A DNA stretch of 64,000 bases from Tenuibacillus multivorans (GCF_900103915.1 NZ_FNIG01000001.1:310001-374000), one strand, 5' to 3'. Counted from the first letter of the stretch, positions 26,016 through 36,210 are shown. Program-made: numbers and translations. Notes: generated by a model from the letters alone, not told the origin.

Positions 26016-28622
26016 TTAAGAAACTTGGCGCTTAAATAATTTGTTGATTTCGTGATCTATTTTCTTTAAGAAAACATCTTTACCGCTGTTTTGGTATTTA
26101 ACTAACGCTTTGTTAATATGATGGATAGCTGAACGGATATGCTGCTCAGTATTTCCATTTGTCTGAATGACTTCAGTTAATTCTTGTTCGAGAATGTTTA
26201 AGGCTTCTTCGTTACCAAGTTCGTCAGCCAGGTCAACGATATAATCTGATGAAAATTCAAATTCGGTTTGTTCGACAATGTCGTCAGCATCTCTAGGCAT
26301 GATTTTATATTCATCAAAGTTGTAGGTTAAAACACCCGTGATGGCATCATAGGCTTGACCTGTATCAACTAAATCTGTGTCAGAGTCGATCACAAATGAA
26401 CCTTCGCTATCATGTGCCTGATAGTTGTGATTTCCATCAACATCTTCTACGGTAACGTTTTTAATCGTAACGAGTTGCCCTTCTAATGATTCACCTATAT
26501 CATCGGATGTAATAAGCTGAGCTTCAGGGACACCCACATTTTCCTCAACTAGCTCTACGTTTTGATCACTTGGTTGTAGCTGAAGTAAACCGAAGTAGTC
26601 TTCGATCCGCGCCATAGTGCTTACTTTGTCTCCGACTTCTGTACCGAAATCATTAGCACGAACGACTATTCCAGCCGTATCATCTTGAATATAGTAATTA
26701 TATTTTCCGCCGGCATAAAAGGCAGCGGTAATAATACCTTCAATGTGTACGCGTGTATCCAAGCTAGCTTCACGTGCCGATTGAATCGATTGAATGGGAA
26801 GATCATCAATGACATCGTCTTCGCTACGAGGCATGACTTTAAACTCGTCAAAGTTGTAATCGACAATACCAATCAATTCATCATAGGTTTCACCGACCTC
26901 TAAAAATCCTGCATCATTGTCGATGACAAACTCACCATCAGCATCGCGGGCTTGATAATCGTCATGCTGATTGACGGATAAAATTTCAACGTCTTCTAGT
27001 TTAACAAGTTGAGCTTCAAGGTCTTCACCAATTTCATTAGAACTAATAAACGTTGGTTCAATTGGCGTGCTATCCTCTGCTAGTACTTCAGCACTACTTG
27101 CGATAATTTGCAGCATGCCGTAGTATTCCTCGGTAACACCCGCAGCTTGGATTTCATCCCCAACACTAGCGTCAAGGTCACCTGTACGAACGACTATTCC
27201 AGCTGTATGGTCTTGAACATAATAGTTCGTTAATCCGCCACTTTCAACGATATGGGTGACCGTACCTTCTATGAGAACGTTGGAACCAAGCTCTGCTGTT
27301 CGAACCTCTGCAATAACTGGTTCATCCCGTTCAAAGGCTGGCTCATACCCTTCGTTTAAGGCTGTTAATTCGTCCTCAAAGAAAATCCGTACCTCGACGG
27401 GAACTTCAGCCCAATCGTCTGGTTGATAATAATAGCCTGTTTCAGAGTTAGCGACAAAACGATGAAATTCATCGTCATCATATCTGTTACGGAACACAAA
27501 TGGTAATTCCATAAGTGGTGTATCCTCTGACCAAATGCCTTTTTGGTTATCCTTAGCTTCACTAACGGCATCTTGATATGTTTGATACGTCTCATCTGGT
27601 CCAATTGGCCAAATAAAGTAAGTTGATGCATAGCCTTCTCTCACTAATTCTAAGTTGGTATTCAGTCCATCTTCTTCTCTAATGACTTCAGCGAGTACAC
27701 GCCCGTAGTCATCTAATGGCTCTTCACCAACTTTAATAATGACTTCATCACCTGGTTGGATTAAAGATGCCAAATATGATGAAGCTTGTTCACCGTGGTA
27801 TTTTTGCGAATGATTAGCATCCTCTGTAATTAAGTCTTCATCATAATCATCTCGGTGGTAGGTTTCTGGGGTGTCCATATTTAGAAAACGGATGGTTGTT
27901 TCTCCTAGAATCGGTTCATTTACATGAATCGTATCGCCATCAACGATGCGGTCAACGGTTCGATAGTATTCTTCTTCCACATCATCTGATGGAGGCTCAA
28001 CTTCGTCATGAGAGCCTATATAGTCAAAAGTATCTTTATAGAAAGCAATCCACTCTAGAGAAGGGTCATAATCGTCATTTACATCACGATCACCTGTTGT
28101 TACGGAAAAATCACGAACTAACGTCATATCCTGAGTTTTGTTATCTTGATCGCCCCAATAGTTTCCTGGATCCTCACCAACTTTTCCAATCGAATCGATG
28201 ACGTCTCCTTGGCGTGTATCAGGGTTATAGTGTTTAAACAGAACGATAGCGTCGTCGCCGTTAAAGTTGTAAACAAACGAATTACCGGATACATCGGCGT
28301 GGTCTAGAATGGCCTGATCAGCGTCGCTATGTGCCATCACAGATGTCTCACCGGGATCTAACTCGCCTTCTAAATCGAGTTCATTGGCATAACCATCACC
28401 AGGCTCTTGTGATGCCCCATTCGTAAAACTAACAATGGAATAATCAGCTAAATCAATCGTCTCACCTGTCCCATTATACAATTCAATTGCCTTATTATAG
28501 CTACTTCCTTCGATGTATTCTGAGATGATTAAGTCATCATGGGTGTCAGCGCTCAGATGAGTCATTCCTAATAGCATAAAAATGAGGGTTAATAATACGA
28601 AATAAAAACTCTTTTTCAACAT
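26016..28622 (-). CDS. Secreted multi-domain nuclease (lamin-tail, SNase, two OB-like domains)
   Basis: An 868-residue exported acidic protein with a Sec signal peptide (about 1-25). A lamin-tail domain follows (about 28-200; LIISEYIEGSSYNKAIELYN). A staphylococcal-nuclease domain (about 215-370) has VDGDTIHV, RFLNMDTPE and YGRVLAEV, which give the catalytic Arg, Asp, Glu and Arg. Two copies of a YhcR-type OB domain (about 425-565 and 590-745) share VRIEGxIT-like strands, YYVQD/YYIQD and a repeated NFDEFKVMPR/NFDEYKIMPR ending. The last 110 residues are helical. There is no sortase signal, so it is probably released or held non-covalently. It likely degrades extracellular DNA or RNA for nutrients or matrix remodelling. 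A CodY-type box lies upstream. Confidence 0.88.
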   Translation of the reverse strand: MLKKSFYFVLLTLIFMLLGMTHLSADTHDDLIISEYIEGSSYNKAIELYNGTGETIDLADYSIVSFTNGASQEPGDGYANELDLEGELDPGETSVMAHSDADQAILDHADVSGNSFVYNFNGDDAIVLFKHYNPDTRQGDVIDSIGKVGEDPGNYWGDQDNKTQDMTLVRDFSVTTGDRDVNDDYDPSLEWIAFYKDTFDYIGSHDEVEPPSDDVEEEYYRTVDRIVDGDTIHVNEPILGETTIRFLNMDTPETYHRDDYDEDLITEDANHSQKYHGEQASSYLASLIQPGDEVIIKVGEEPLDDYGRVLAEVIREEDGLNTNLELVREGYASTYFIWPIGPDETYQTYQDAVSEAKDNQKGIWSEDTPLMELPFVFRNRYDDDEFHRFVANSETGYYYQPDDWAEVPVEVRIFFEDELTALNEGYEPAFERDEPVIAEVRTAELGSNVLIEGTVTHIVESGGLTNYYVQDHTAGIVVRTGDLDASVGDEIQAAGVTEEYYGMLQIIASSAEVLAEDSTPIEPTFISSNEIGEDLEAQLVKLEDVEILSVNQHDDYQARDADGEFVIDNDAGFLEVGETYDELIGIVDYNFDEFKVMPRSEDDVIDDLPIQSIQSAREASLDTRVHIEGIITAAFYAGGKYNYYIQDDTAGIVVRANDFGTEVGDKVSTMARIEDYFGLLQLQPSDQNVELVEENVGVPEAQLITSDDIGESLEGQLVTIKNVTVEDVDGNHNYQAHDSEGSFVIDSDTDLVDTGQAYDAITGVLTYNFDEYKIMPRDADDIVEQTEFEFSSDYIVDLADELGNEEALNILEQELTEVIQTNGNTEQHIRSAIHHINKALVKYQNSGKDVFLKKIDHEINKLFKRQVS

Positions 28623-28655
28623 GTCATCCTCCTTATATAAAATATGTACAAGTTC

Positions 28656-28701
28656 ATTATATAAGAGATGAGCTGAGGTTTAAGTAAATTTTCAGTAAAT
28701 T
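28656..28701 (-). promoter_or_regulatory. CodY-type box and -10 element upstream of the nuclease gene
   Basis: AATTTTCAGTAAATT at 28687-28701 has one mismatch to the CodY consensus AATTTTCWGAAAATT. On the minus strand TATAAT lies at 28656-28661 with a weak -35 at 28679-28684, so the box sits directly upstream of the -35. Repression under nutrient excess is inferred. Confidence 0.55.
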
Positions 28702-28728
28702 TTAAAAATAAGTCTTTAGTCATATAAA

Positions 28729-28770
28729 CATCAAAAAACCGAGTGCCATCAAGCACTCGGTTTTTTGATG
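28729..28770. terminator. Strong terminator of the peptide-binding protein gene
   Basis: Perfect 18-bp stem: CATCAAAAAACCGAGTGC (28729-28746) pairs with 28753-28770, with A and T runs making it active in both directions. Confidence 0.92.
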
Positions 28771-28779
28771 AATATATTA

Positions 28780-30432
28780 TTATTCGATATATGCATCTTT
28801 GATTTGGTAGATACCTTGAGCATCAATACCAAAGTCTTGAACAGTTTCGTCTACACCTAGAAGATATTCTTGGTGGTGTATATAAATCATTGGTGCGATC
28901 TCAACTAACATTTCTTGAGCTTGTGAATATAGCTCTTTACGTGCTTCTGGATCAGTTTCACGACGAGCTTCATCTAAAATAGAGTCAATTTCATCGTTTG
29001 ATAAGAATGAACGGTTACCTGGTGAACCGTGTTGTGACGAATGGAATAATGGATACATTCCATAGTCCGCATCAGATGTTACTGTAGACCAACCTAGGAT
29101 GAACATGTCGTGTTCACCGTTAGCTGTACGCTCTAGGTAAGCACCCCATTCAAGCTCTTCGATTTCAACATCGATACCGATTTCTGATAATTGGTTTTGA
29201 ATAGCAACAGCTGTATCAACACGCTGCTCGTTATCGTTCGTCCAAATGGTTGTAGAGAAACCATCTTCATAGCCTGCTTCAGCAAGCAGTTCTTTAGCAC
29301 GTTCAGGATCGTATTCTAGTCCACTTACAGATTCGTCATAACCGAATACAGGTGGTGCTAAAGGTCCAATCGCTGGAATCCCCGCGCCATTGTAAATACC
29401 TTGAATGATTTCTTCTTTATTAACGGCCATTGAAATAGCTTGACGTACTTTAGGATCATCGAAAGGTTCTTTTTCTACGTTAAAGCTTACATAAGATAAT
29501 GAAACACTTGGGCTTGAAAGTACGCTCATGCCTTCAGTGTTTTCAACACGTGACACGTTGTTTGGACCAATAGCATCAGCCACGTGAGAAGCATCTGTTT
29601 CTAATTCAGCGATACGTGTACTTTGCTCAGATACAACTTTGAACGTAACGGTATCTAATTTAGCTGGTTCACCCCAATAATTTTCATTACGGGATAATAC
29701 AACTTGACCGCCTGGTTCCCAACTTTCATATACGAAAGGACCAGTTCCTACAGGGTTTTGGTTGATATAAGCATCAACGTCCCCACCCTCTTCCATTTGA
29801 GCATAGTCCTCTTCGATAATGTTCGGACTCATAATTGCTGTACCACTATGTGCAAGGTTAGCTAATAGTGGCGCATATGGATATTTCAAGTTAATACGTA
29901 CCGTGTAGTCATCCACCACTTCTACGCTTTCTACAGCTTCAAATAAGAAAGCACGTGGAGAAGCAATTTCTTCATCGACTAAGCGATCAAAGTTCTGTTT
30001 AACGACTTCTGCAGTTAATTCCGCGCCATCGTGGAATTTAACACCTTCACGTAGGTGGAAATCCCAAGTTGTTTCGTCTACTTCTTCCCATTCTTCAGCA
30101 AGACCTGGAACAACTTCTTGGTTCTCATCTAGGTCAGTAAGCGTTTCGTAGATGTTCTCTTGAACGTTACTAGAAGGAACGTCGTTAGAACCATGAGTCG
30201 ACATGGATACGACATCAGAAGGGATTGCAATAACTAAATCGCCACCGCTTGCCGATCCACTATCTCCTTCATTTTCTGATTCTTCTTCAGAACCTGTGTC
30301 TTCAGAACCAGTTTCTTCATTATTATCTGATTCTTCTTCTGGCTCACCGCTACCATCACCAGCACAAGCTGCTAGTACTAATGACAGCATCATTAATAGA
30401 GAAACGAGCCATAAAATCTTGTTAGACTTCAT
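28780..30432 (-). CDS. Oligopeptide ABC transporter substrate-binding lipoprotein
   Basis: A 550-residue family 5 extracellular solute-binding protein. It has a type II signal peptide with lipobox LAAC (about 20-23), a Glu/Ser-rich flexible linker (about 25-65), then the family 5 fold (ETLTDLDENQEVVPGLAEEWE, FHLREGVKFHDGAELTAEVV, NPVGTGPFVYESWEPGG, VRQAISMAVNKEEI). It captures peptides or similar compounds outside the cell for the permease encoded on the opposite strand at 30.7-34.6 kb. The separate, divergent placement would allow the binding protein to be made in excess. The ligand class (peptide, nickel, glutathione) cannot be fixed from sequence. Confidence 0.9.
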   Translation of the reverse strand: MKSNKILWLVSLLMMLSLVLAACAGDGSGEPEEESDNNEETGSEDTGSEEESENEGDSGSASGGDLVIAIPSDVVSMSTHGSNDVPSSNVQENIYETLTDLDENQEVVPGLAEEWEEVDETTWDFHLREGVKFHDGAELTAEVVKQNFDRLVDEEIASPRAFLFEAVESVEVVDDYTVRINLKYPYAPLLANLAHSGTAIMSPNIIEEDYAQMEEGGDVDAYINQNPVGTGPFVYESWEPGGQVVLSRNENYWGEPAKLDTVTFKVVSEQSTRIAELETDASHVADAIGPNNVSRVENTEGMSVLSSPSVSLSYVSFNVEKEPFDDPKVRQAISMAVNKEEIIQGIYNGAGIPAIGPLAPPVFGYDESVSGLEYDPERAKELLAEAGYEDGFSTTIWTNDNEQRVDTAVAIQNQLSEIGIDVEIEELEWGAYLERTANGEHDMFILGWSTVTSDADYGMYPLFHSSQHGSPGNRSFLSNDEIDSILDEARRETDPEARKELYSQAQEMLVEIAPMIYIHHQEYLLGVDETVQDFGIDAQGIYQIKDAYIE

Positions 30433-30734
30433 AAGTTGAATAGCCCCCTTAATTTTATGTTTTGATTACACATGTATTTTGTAATCACTTAATAATATAT
30501 ATGATAGTAGGATAAATATCAAGAAAATTTGAACGTTTATCTTAATGATTACTCATACTATTTAATCTGTAAGAATTACCAGACATATTTTCGACAACAT
30601 TATTGTAAATTTGATAGATAAATTGTATGATAGATTGTAAGTGTTTCCTTGGATTGATGCCTTTTTGACAAGCAAAAATATTCTGATTTTTGTTAAAAAA
30701 CTACAATATTATGTTAGACGGGGGAGGTAACAAC
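30433..30734. other. Divergent regulatory region of the peptide importer
   Basis: AT-rich, no gene. On the minus strand TTGATA (30517-30522) and TATATT (30494-30499) with 17 bp between them form a promoter for the binding protein gene. A CodY-like box AATATCAAGAAAATT (30515-30529, three mismatches) overlaps its -35. On the plus strand TTGACA occurs at 30665-30670 but I see no well-spaced -10. Confidence 0.45.
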
Positions 30735-31643
30735 ATGAATGCTGAACAAGCGAACAACCAATCTACTGAACAGAAAAAGAAAAAAGTAGATAGTCCATTT
30801 AAAAGATCAGCAAAAGACTTTTATAAAAAATTGAAGAAAAATAAGTCTGCCTTAATTGGAGGCTATTTAATCATTGCATTAATCATCATTGCTATTGTTG
30901 GTCCATTCTTTACGGTATATGATCCAGTTCATGACACGGACTATATGGTTAAGTTGCAGGGGCCATCTGCTGAACATTGGTTTGGAACGGACCATCATGG
31001 TCGAGACGTATTTACAAGGGTCATTCACGGATTAGGTATCACGCTAGGCATTGGCTTTTTCGCCACTATATTAGGTGGAATAGTCGGGGTCTTAGTCGGT
31101 ATTATCTCAGGATATTATGGAGGAAGAGTCGATTCGATTATTATGCGTTTAATGGATGTCCTATTGGCATTTCCGGGGATTTTATTAGCTTTAGCCTTAA
31201 TTAGTATTCTGGGTGCGAGTCTACAAAACGTTGTCATTGCCGTTTCGATATTTGCAATTCCAACATTTGCTCGTATTGTAAGGGGCTCAACGCTTGCGAC
31301 GAAAAACTTAGAATATATAGACGCGATGCGGGCTTTAGGTGCTTCAGATGCGCGGATTATTTTCAAACACATCTTTCCTAACATCTTATCACCAATTATT
31401 GTACAGGCAAGTTTATTTGTTGCGACAGCCATATTATCTGCAAGTGGTCTGTCCTTCCTTGGTTTAGGGGCACAGCCACCTTCTCCAGAGCTTGGGGCGA
31501 TCCTAAGTAATGGACGCGACTTTATGTGGGATGCAGGACATATCGCCTTATTCCCAGGCCTAGGTATTATGATTATCTTGCTTGCATTCAACGTATTCGG
31601 TGATGGATTACGCGATGCTTTAGATCCAAAAATGAAAAAATAG
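30735..31643 (+). CDS. Oligopeptide ABC transporter permease (OppC/DppC type)
   Basis: A 302-residue inner membrane subunit with the OppC N-terminal domain (cytoplasmic basic segment, then one helix) and a binding-protein-dependent transport domain with five helices. Markers are GTDHHGRDVFTRVIHG and the EAA coupling loop AMRALGASDARIIFKHIFPN, which contacts the ATPases. The ATG at 30735 follows GGGGGAGG; the in-frame ATG at 30690 lacks a site. It comes before the OppB-type gene, the reverse of the usual B-C order. Confidence 0.92.
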   Translation: MNAEQANNQSTEQKKKKVDSPFKRSAKDFYKKLKKNKSALIGGYLIIALIIIAIVGPFFTVYDPVHDTDYMVKLQGPSAEHWFGTDHHGRDVFTRVIHGLGITLGIGFFATILGGIVGVLVGIISGYYGGRVDSIIMRLMDVLLAFPGILLALALISILGASLQNVVIAVSIFAIPTFARIVRGSTLATKNLEYIDAMRALGASDARIIFKHIFPNILSPIIVQASLFVATAILSASGLSFLGLGAQPPSPELGAILSNGRDFMWDAGHIALFPGLGIMIILLAFNVFGDGLRDALDPKMKK

Positions 31644-31658
31644 GAAGTAGGTGCAACA

Positions 31659-32579
31659 ATGTTTCAATTTATAGTTCGACGTTTATTACAGTTAATACCA
31701 GTATTACTTGGTGTAACGATTCTAGTGTTTTCATTAATGCACCTATCTCCGGGTAATCCCGCGCATATTATCGCCGGAGAGAGTGCACCAAAAGACACAG
31801 TTGAACAAATAGAAGAACGACTCGGGTTAAATGATCCGATTTTAGTGCAATATGGAAACTTTCTAAAAGATGTTGTCACATTAGACTTTGGTAACTCGTG
31901 GAGAACAAGCTTACCTGTAAGTGAAGAGCTATGGCCAAAGTTTTGGGTAACATTTGAGTTATCAGTTTATAGTACGATTTTCAGTATTTTCCTCGGCTTA
32001 ATTGCTGGAATTATATCTGCTGTTAGACAGTATTCTGTGGCTGACGTATCCATTATGTTAGTCGCGTTATTCGGTCTATCGATGCCGAACTTCTGGTTAG
32101 GACTAATGTTAATGCAGTGGTTCTCTATTAATTTAGGTTGGCTACCAGCAACCGGATGGGGATCAGCCGAACAAATTGTCCTACCAGTTATTACACTTGG
32201 AACGATGGGTGCGGCCGTTATCGCTCGTATGACACGTTCCAGTATGTTAGATGTCGTTACACAGGATTATATTCGTACAGCTCGAGCTAAAGGTTTAAGT
32301 GAAAGGCTCGTTATTTATAAACACGCCTTAAAGAACGCTTTAATTCCAGTTGTAACGGTCGTAGGTTTACAGTTTGGTAGTTTACTAGCTGGTGCGGTTT
32401 TAACAGAATCTGTTTTCGCCATTAACGGTATGGGTAAATTAATCGTTGACCGTATTTTGGCAAGAGACTTCCCAACTGTTCAAGCAGCTGTATTAGTCAT
32501 TGCTGTTATCTTCGTGCTTGTAAACTTATTAGTCGATATATCTTATAAATTCTTAAACAAACGTATTGATTTAGACTAG
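31659..32579 (+). CDS. Oligopeptide ABC transporter permease (OppB/DppB type)
   Basis: A 306-residue permease with the OppB N-terminal signature MFQFIVRRLLQLIPVLLGVTILVF, six helices, and the EAA loop (TARAKGLSERLVIYKHALKNAL). It pairs with the upstream OppC-type protein to form the channel. The gene starts 15 bases after the previous stop, with AAGTAGGTG as ribosome binding site. The two permeases and two ATPases form one operon. Confidence 0.92.
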   Translation: MFQFIVRRLLQLIPVLLGVTILVFSLMHLSPGNPAHIIAGESAPKDTVEQIEERLGLNDPILVQYGNFLKDVVTLDFGNSWRTSLPVSEELWPKFWVTFELSVYSTIFSIFLGLIAGIISAVRQYSVADVSIMLVALFGLSMPNFWLGLMLMQWFSINLGWLPATGWGSAEQIVLPVITLGTMGAAVIARMTRSSMLDVVTQDYIRTARAKGLSERLVIYKHALKNALIPVVTVVGLQFGSLLAGAVLTESVFAINGMGKLIVDRILARDFPTVQAAVLVIAVIFVLVNLLVDISYKFLNKRIDLD

Positions 32580-32601
32580 TCTTTCAATGAAAGAGGTGAA
32601 T

Positions 32602-33627
32602 ATGATGAGTGAAGAAATCATTCTTGATATAAAGGACTTAAGAACGTCTTTTTTCACAGAAGATGTAGAAGTTAAAGCCGTTGACGGGGTTTCTTTCAAA
32701 CTACCAAAAGGTAAAACGATTGGTATAGTTGGAGAATCCGGTTCTGGTAAAAGTATTACGGCTCTATCCATTTTACGATTACTAGAACACCCAGGTAAGA
32801 TTGTTGGCGGTGAAATTAACTTCAAAGATAAAGACTTAACAAAAGCAAGTGACCGTGAGATTCGTGACATTCGTGGTAATGAAATCTCAATGATTTTCCA
32901 GGAACCTATGACGTCACTTAACCCTGTTTATACGGTTGGTCAACAAATACGTGAAACATTAAAGGTTCACCAAGGTTTGGGTAAAGAACAGGGAACGAAA
33001 AAAGGTGTGGAATTACTAGAATTAGTCGGTATTCCATCACCGAAAAAGCGTATTACGCAATATCCACACGAATTATCTGGTGGTATGCGACAGCGTGTCA
33101 TGATCGCAATGGCGCTTGCATGTAATCCAGAATTATTAATCGCAGATGAGCCAACAACGGCACTTGACGTTACGATTCAGGCTCAAATTTTAGAAATAAT
33201 TAATGATTTACAGGATCGATTTGACATGTCGGTTATTATGATTACCCACGATATGGGTGTTGTAGCTGAGACATGTGATTATGTTGCTGTTATGTACGGT
33301 GGTAAAGTCGTTGAATACGCCGATGTTAAAACGATATTCAAAGAACCGAAACACCCATATACAGTTGGATTATTAAACTCTATTCCACGTCATGATGTTG
33401 ACGTTGATGAATTAGAGCCAATTAGAGGAAATGTTCCAAGTCCCAACGATATGCCAAAAGGTTGCCGTTTCGCACCAAGGTGTCCATTCGCGACAGACTT
33501 GTGCTATGAAGAGCTACCATCATTAGATAAAGTTAGTGACGACAACCAAGTACGCTGCTGGATTTATTCAGAGCGTTGGGACGGCGATCCGGAGGTGAAA
33601 GTCAATGGCCCAGAAAGAACTTCTTAA
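32602..33627 (+). CDS. Oligopeptide ABC transporter ATPase (OppD/DppD type)
   Basis: A 341-residue ATP-binding subunit with Walker A GESGSGKS, Q-loop QEPMTSLNP, signature LSGGMRQR, Walker B LLIADEPTTALDV and H-loop ITHD. The C-terminal oligopeptide/dipeptide domain carries the Cys-rich motif [15 protein letters not shown], which in relatives binds an iron-sulfur cluster. ATG 32602 (or the next codon) lies at good distance from AAAGAGGTG. Its end overlaps the next ATPase gene by 23 bases. Confidence 0.92.
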   Translation: MMSEEIILDIKDLRTSFFTEDVEVKAVDGVSFKLPKGKTIGIVGESGSGKSITALSILRLLEHPGKIVGGEINFKDKDLTKASDREIRDIRGNEISMIFQEPMTSLNPVYTVGQQIRETLKVHQGLGKEQGTKKGVELLELVGIPSPKKRITQYPHELSGGMRQRVMIAMALACNPELLIADEPTTALDVTIQAQILEIINDLQDRFDMSVIMITHDMGVVAETCDYVAVMYGGKVVEYADVKTIFKEPKHPYTVGLLNSIPRHDVDVDELEPIRGNVPSPNDMPKGCRFAPRCPFATDLCYEELPSLDKVSDDNQVRCWIYSERWDGDPEVKVNGPERTS

Positions 33628-34618
33628 AGTTAATCATCTAAAACAATACTTTCCAATTAAAGGTGGATTTTTTGGAAGAACCGTTAACCACGTAAAAGCC
33701 GTGGATGACGTTTCATTTGAAATATATGAAGGTGAAACGCTAAGTGTTGTTGGGGAGTCCGGTTGTGGTAAATCAACGACTGGACGTGCTATTCTTCGCT
33801 TAGATGACCCTACTGAGGGTACGATTGAATTTGATGGTGAAGATTTACTCTCACTTAGCAAAAGGGAAATGCGTAATCGTCGTAAAGATATTCAGGTTAT
33901 TTTCCAGGACCCTTACGCATCACTTAACCCACGTCAAACAGTGGCCAAAATTTTAACTGAAGCAATGGAAATTCAAAATGTTGTTCCAAAAAATAAACGA
34001 CGTGAGCGTGCCATTGAACTATTAGAAACGGTTGGTCTAAACGCCGAACAAATCGACCGTTATCCACACGAATTCTCTGGTGGGCAACGTCAACGTGTTG
34101 GTATTGCCCGCGCCTTGGCAGTAGAACCAAAGCTAATCGTTTGTGACGAAGCTGTTTCGGCACTAGACGTGTCCGTCCAGGCACAGGTTTTAAACTTATT
34201 GAAAAAGCTTCAACGTGAATTTAATTTAACGTTCTTATTTATTGCTCACGATTTAGGTGTTGTTCGTCATATTTCTGATCGTGTTGCGGTTATGTATTTA
34301 GGTAAAGTGGTAGAAATTGCTGATAAAAAATCATTATTCGAAAATCCGCAACACCCTTATACAAAAGCGTTACTTTCTGCAATTCCAACACCAGATCCAG
34401 AAAATAAGAAAGAACGAATCGTGCTAAAAGGTGATGTTCCTTCACCAATCGACCCACCGACGGGTTGTCGCTTCCATACAAGATGTCCATTTGCGACGGA
34501 TCTTTGTAAACAGGATATTCCAGAATTACGCAATTTGGACCATATGGAAGAAGGACACCGTGCTGCCTGTCACCATATTGAAAAAATTGTTTCAGGTGAT
34601 ATGAAACCTAATTATTAA
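33605..34618 (+). CDS. Oligopeptide ABC transporter ATPase (OppF/DppF type)
   Basis: The partner ATPase (337 residues), with Walker [10 protein letters not shown], signature FSGGQRQR, Walker [14 protein letters not shown] and H-loop IAHD. OppF features are the N-terminal [20 protein letters not shown] and the C-terminal Cys motif [15 protein letters not shown]. It heterodimerises with the preceding subunit. The ATG follows GGAGGTGA, and the gene is the last of the operon, ended by a terminator at 34624. Confidence 0.93.
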   Translation: MAQKELLKVNHLKQYFPIKGGFFGRTVNHVKAVDDVSFEIYEGETLSVVGESGCGKSTTGRAILRLDDPTEGTIEFDGEDLLSLSKREMRNRRKDIQVIFQDPYASLNPRQTVAKILTEAMEIQNVVPKNKRRERAIELLETVGLNAEQIDRYPHEFSGGQRQRVGIARALAVEPKLIVCDEAVSALDVSVQAQVLNLLKKLQREFNLTFLFIAHDLGVVRHISDRVAVMYLGKVVEIADKKSLFENPQHPYTKALLSAIPTPDPENKKERIVLKGDVPSPIDPPTGCRFHTRCPFATDLCKQDIPELRNLDHMEEGHRAACHHIEKIVSGDMKPNY

Positions 34619-34967
34619 TATTTAACCTAGCTCTTAAACGGGCTAGGTTTTTAAATTGGCTATTTTCTAAAGATTACTACTTTTTATAGATAAATTTGTA
34701 AGGAATTGCTCTTTTTAAGCAGTTGAAATACACGAAGACTCCTGCAGGAAAAGCAACAGCTGAGGACCCCACAGTAAGTGAATTGTGCTTACGAGGAGGC
34801 TGAAGCGTTGCCCGTGGAAAGCGAGGTGTATTTCAACTGCGAAGTTATAACAATATACTTTCGAAGACAATCTAATTTTTAATGGCTAAAGTTCTTTCTT
34901 TTCGTAAAAAATGTTATCATAGAATGGGTTTTGAATATTTAACGTATTTATAGGAGGTAATAACGTA
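34619..34967. other. Intergenic region between the peptide importer and kbl
   Basis: No gene. It contains the importer terminator (34624-34651, AACCTAGC/GCTAGGTT stem then T run), the 122-bp inverted-repeat element (34719-34840), and about 125 bp of AT-rich sequence upstream of kbl, ending in AGGAGG. Confidence 0.75.
34719..34840. repeat. 122-bp inverted-repeat element
   Basis: Perfect 15-bp terminal inverted repeats GCAGTTGAAATACAC (34719-34733) and GTGTATTTCAACTGC (34826-34840) enclose GC-richer sequence with CTCCTGCAGG, GAGGACCCC and GAGGAGGC. Similar GC-rich intergenic hairpins are common in Bacillaceae genomes. Related copies are at 9821-9845 (one arm) and 19863-19973. Confidence 0.75.
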
Positions 34968-36158
34968 ATGCCAAGTGAAACGTTAAATCAATTTTTAGAT
35001 GAAAATTTAAAAGAATTAAAAGAACAAGGGCTATACAACGAAATCAATGTTGTCGAAGGAGCAAATGGACCGAGGATTACAATTGACGGAAAAGAACTAA
35101 TCAACTTATCCTCAAACAACTATTTAGGTCTTGCAACAGACGAACGTTTGAAAGAAGTCGCAAAGGATGCAGTTGATTCTCATGGCGTTGGGGCAGGTGC
35201 TGTCCGTACCATTAATGGAACGCTTGATGTTCACGTGAAATTAGAAGAAAAAATTTCTGAATTTAAAGGAACAGAAGCAGCGATTGCCTATCAATCTGGA
35301 TTTAACTGTAATATGGCTGCCATTTCAGCTGTCATGGATAAAAATGATGCGATTTTATCAGATGAGCTAAACCATGCATCAATTATTGACGGCTGCCGTT
35401 TATCGAAGGCAAAAATTTTACGATATAATCACTCCGATATGGAAGATTTACATCAAAAGGCAAAAGAAGCAAAAGAATCAGGTCAATACAATAAAATTAT
35501 GGTGATTACCGATGGTGTATTCTCCATGGATGGAGATATTGCTAAGCTACCAGAGATTGTTGAGATTGCTAAAGAGTTTGATCTCATTACGTATGTCGAC
35601 GATGCGCACGGTTCTGGTGTATTAGGTAAAGGTGCCGGTACGGTTAAGCATTTTGGCTTACAAAATGACATCGACTTCCAGATGGGGACACTTTCTAAAG
35701 CGATTGGTGTCGTTGGTGGATATGTAGCAGGTAAGCAGAACCTAATCGATTGGTTAAAGGTTCGCTCTCGTCCGTTCCTATTCTCAACGTCATTATCACC
35801 CGCTGATGTGACAGCTTGTACACAAGCAATTGACCTTTTGATGGAATCGACTGAGCTTCACGACCGCATGTGGGAAAACGGTGATTACTTGAAAAAAGGC
35901 CTTAAAGAATTAGGTTTTGACATCGGTGATAGTGAAACACCTATTACGCCTTGTGTTATTGGTGAAGCTAAAGCGACACAAGAATTTAGCAAACGTTTGT
36001 ATGAAGAAGGTGTTTATGCGAAAGCCATTGTTTTCCCTACAGTTCCTAAAGGATCCGGTCGAGTTCGTAATATGCCGACTGCAGCTCATACAAAAGACAT
36101 GCTTGATGAAGCGTTAAGCATCTATGAAAAAGTCGGTAAAGAAATGGGACTGATATAA
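34968..36158 (+). CDS. kbl: Glycine C-acetyltransferase (2-amino-3-ketobutyrate CoA ligase)
   Basis: A PLP alpha-oxoamine synthase (396 residues) that cleaves 2-amino-3-ketobutyrate with CoA to glycine and acetyl-CoA. Family motifs: [10 protein letters not shown] near the N-terminus, [11 protein letters not shown]-type segment ([15 protein letters not shown]), [10 protein letters not shown], and the PLP lysine in [13 protein letters not shown]. The threonine dehydrogenase gene follows 52 bases downstream, giving the two-step threonine to glycine route. AGGAGG precedes the ATG. Confidence 0.95.
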   Translation: MPSETLNQFLDENLKELKEQGLYNEINVVEGANGPRITIDGKELINLSSNNYLGLATDERLKEVAKDAVDSHGVGAGAVRTINGTLDVHVKLEEKISEFKGTEAAIAYQSGFNCNMAAISAVMDKNDAILSDELNHASIIDGCRLSKAKILRYNHSDMEDLHQKAKEAKESGQYNKIMVITDGVFSMDGDIAKLPEIVEIAKEFDLITYVDDAHGSGVLGKGAGTVKHFGLQNDIDFQMGTLSKAIGVVGGYVAGKQNLIDWLKVRSRPFLFSTSLSPADVTACTQAIDLLMESTELHDRMWENGDYLKKGLKELGFDIGDSETPITPCVIGEAKATQEFSKRLYEEGVYAKAIVFPTVPKGSGRVRNMPTAAHTKDMLDEALSIYEKVGKEMGLI

Positions 36159-36210
36159 TTTTCAAACTTACATCGTGTTTGAAAATAAAGGGGAAATGGA
36201 GGAAACATCG

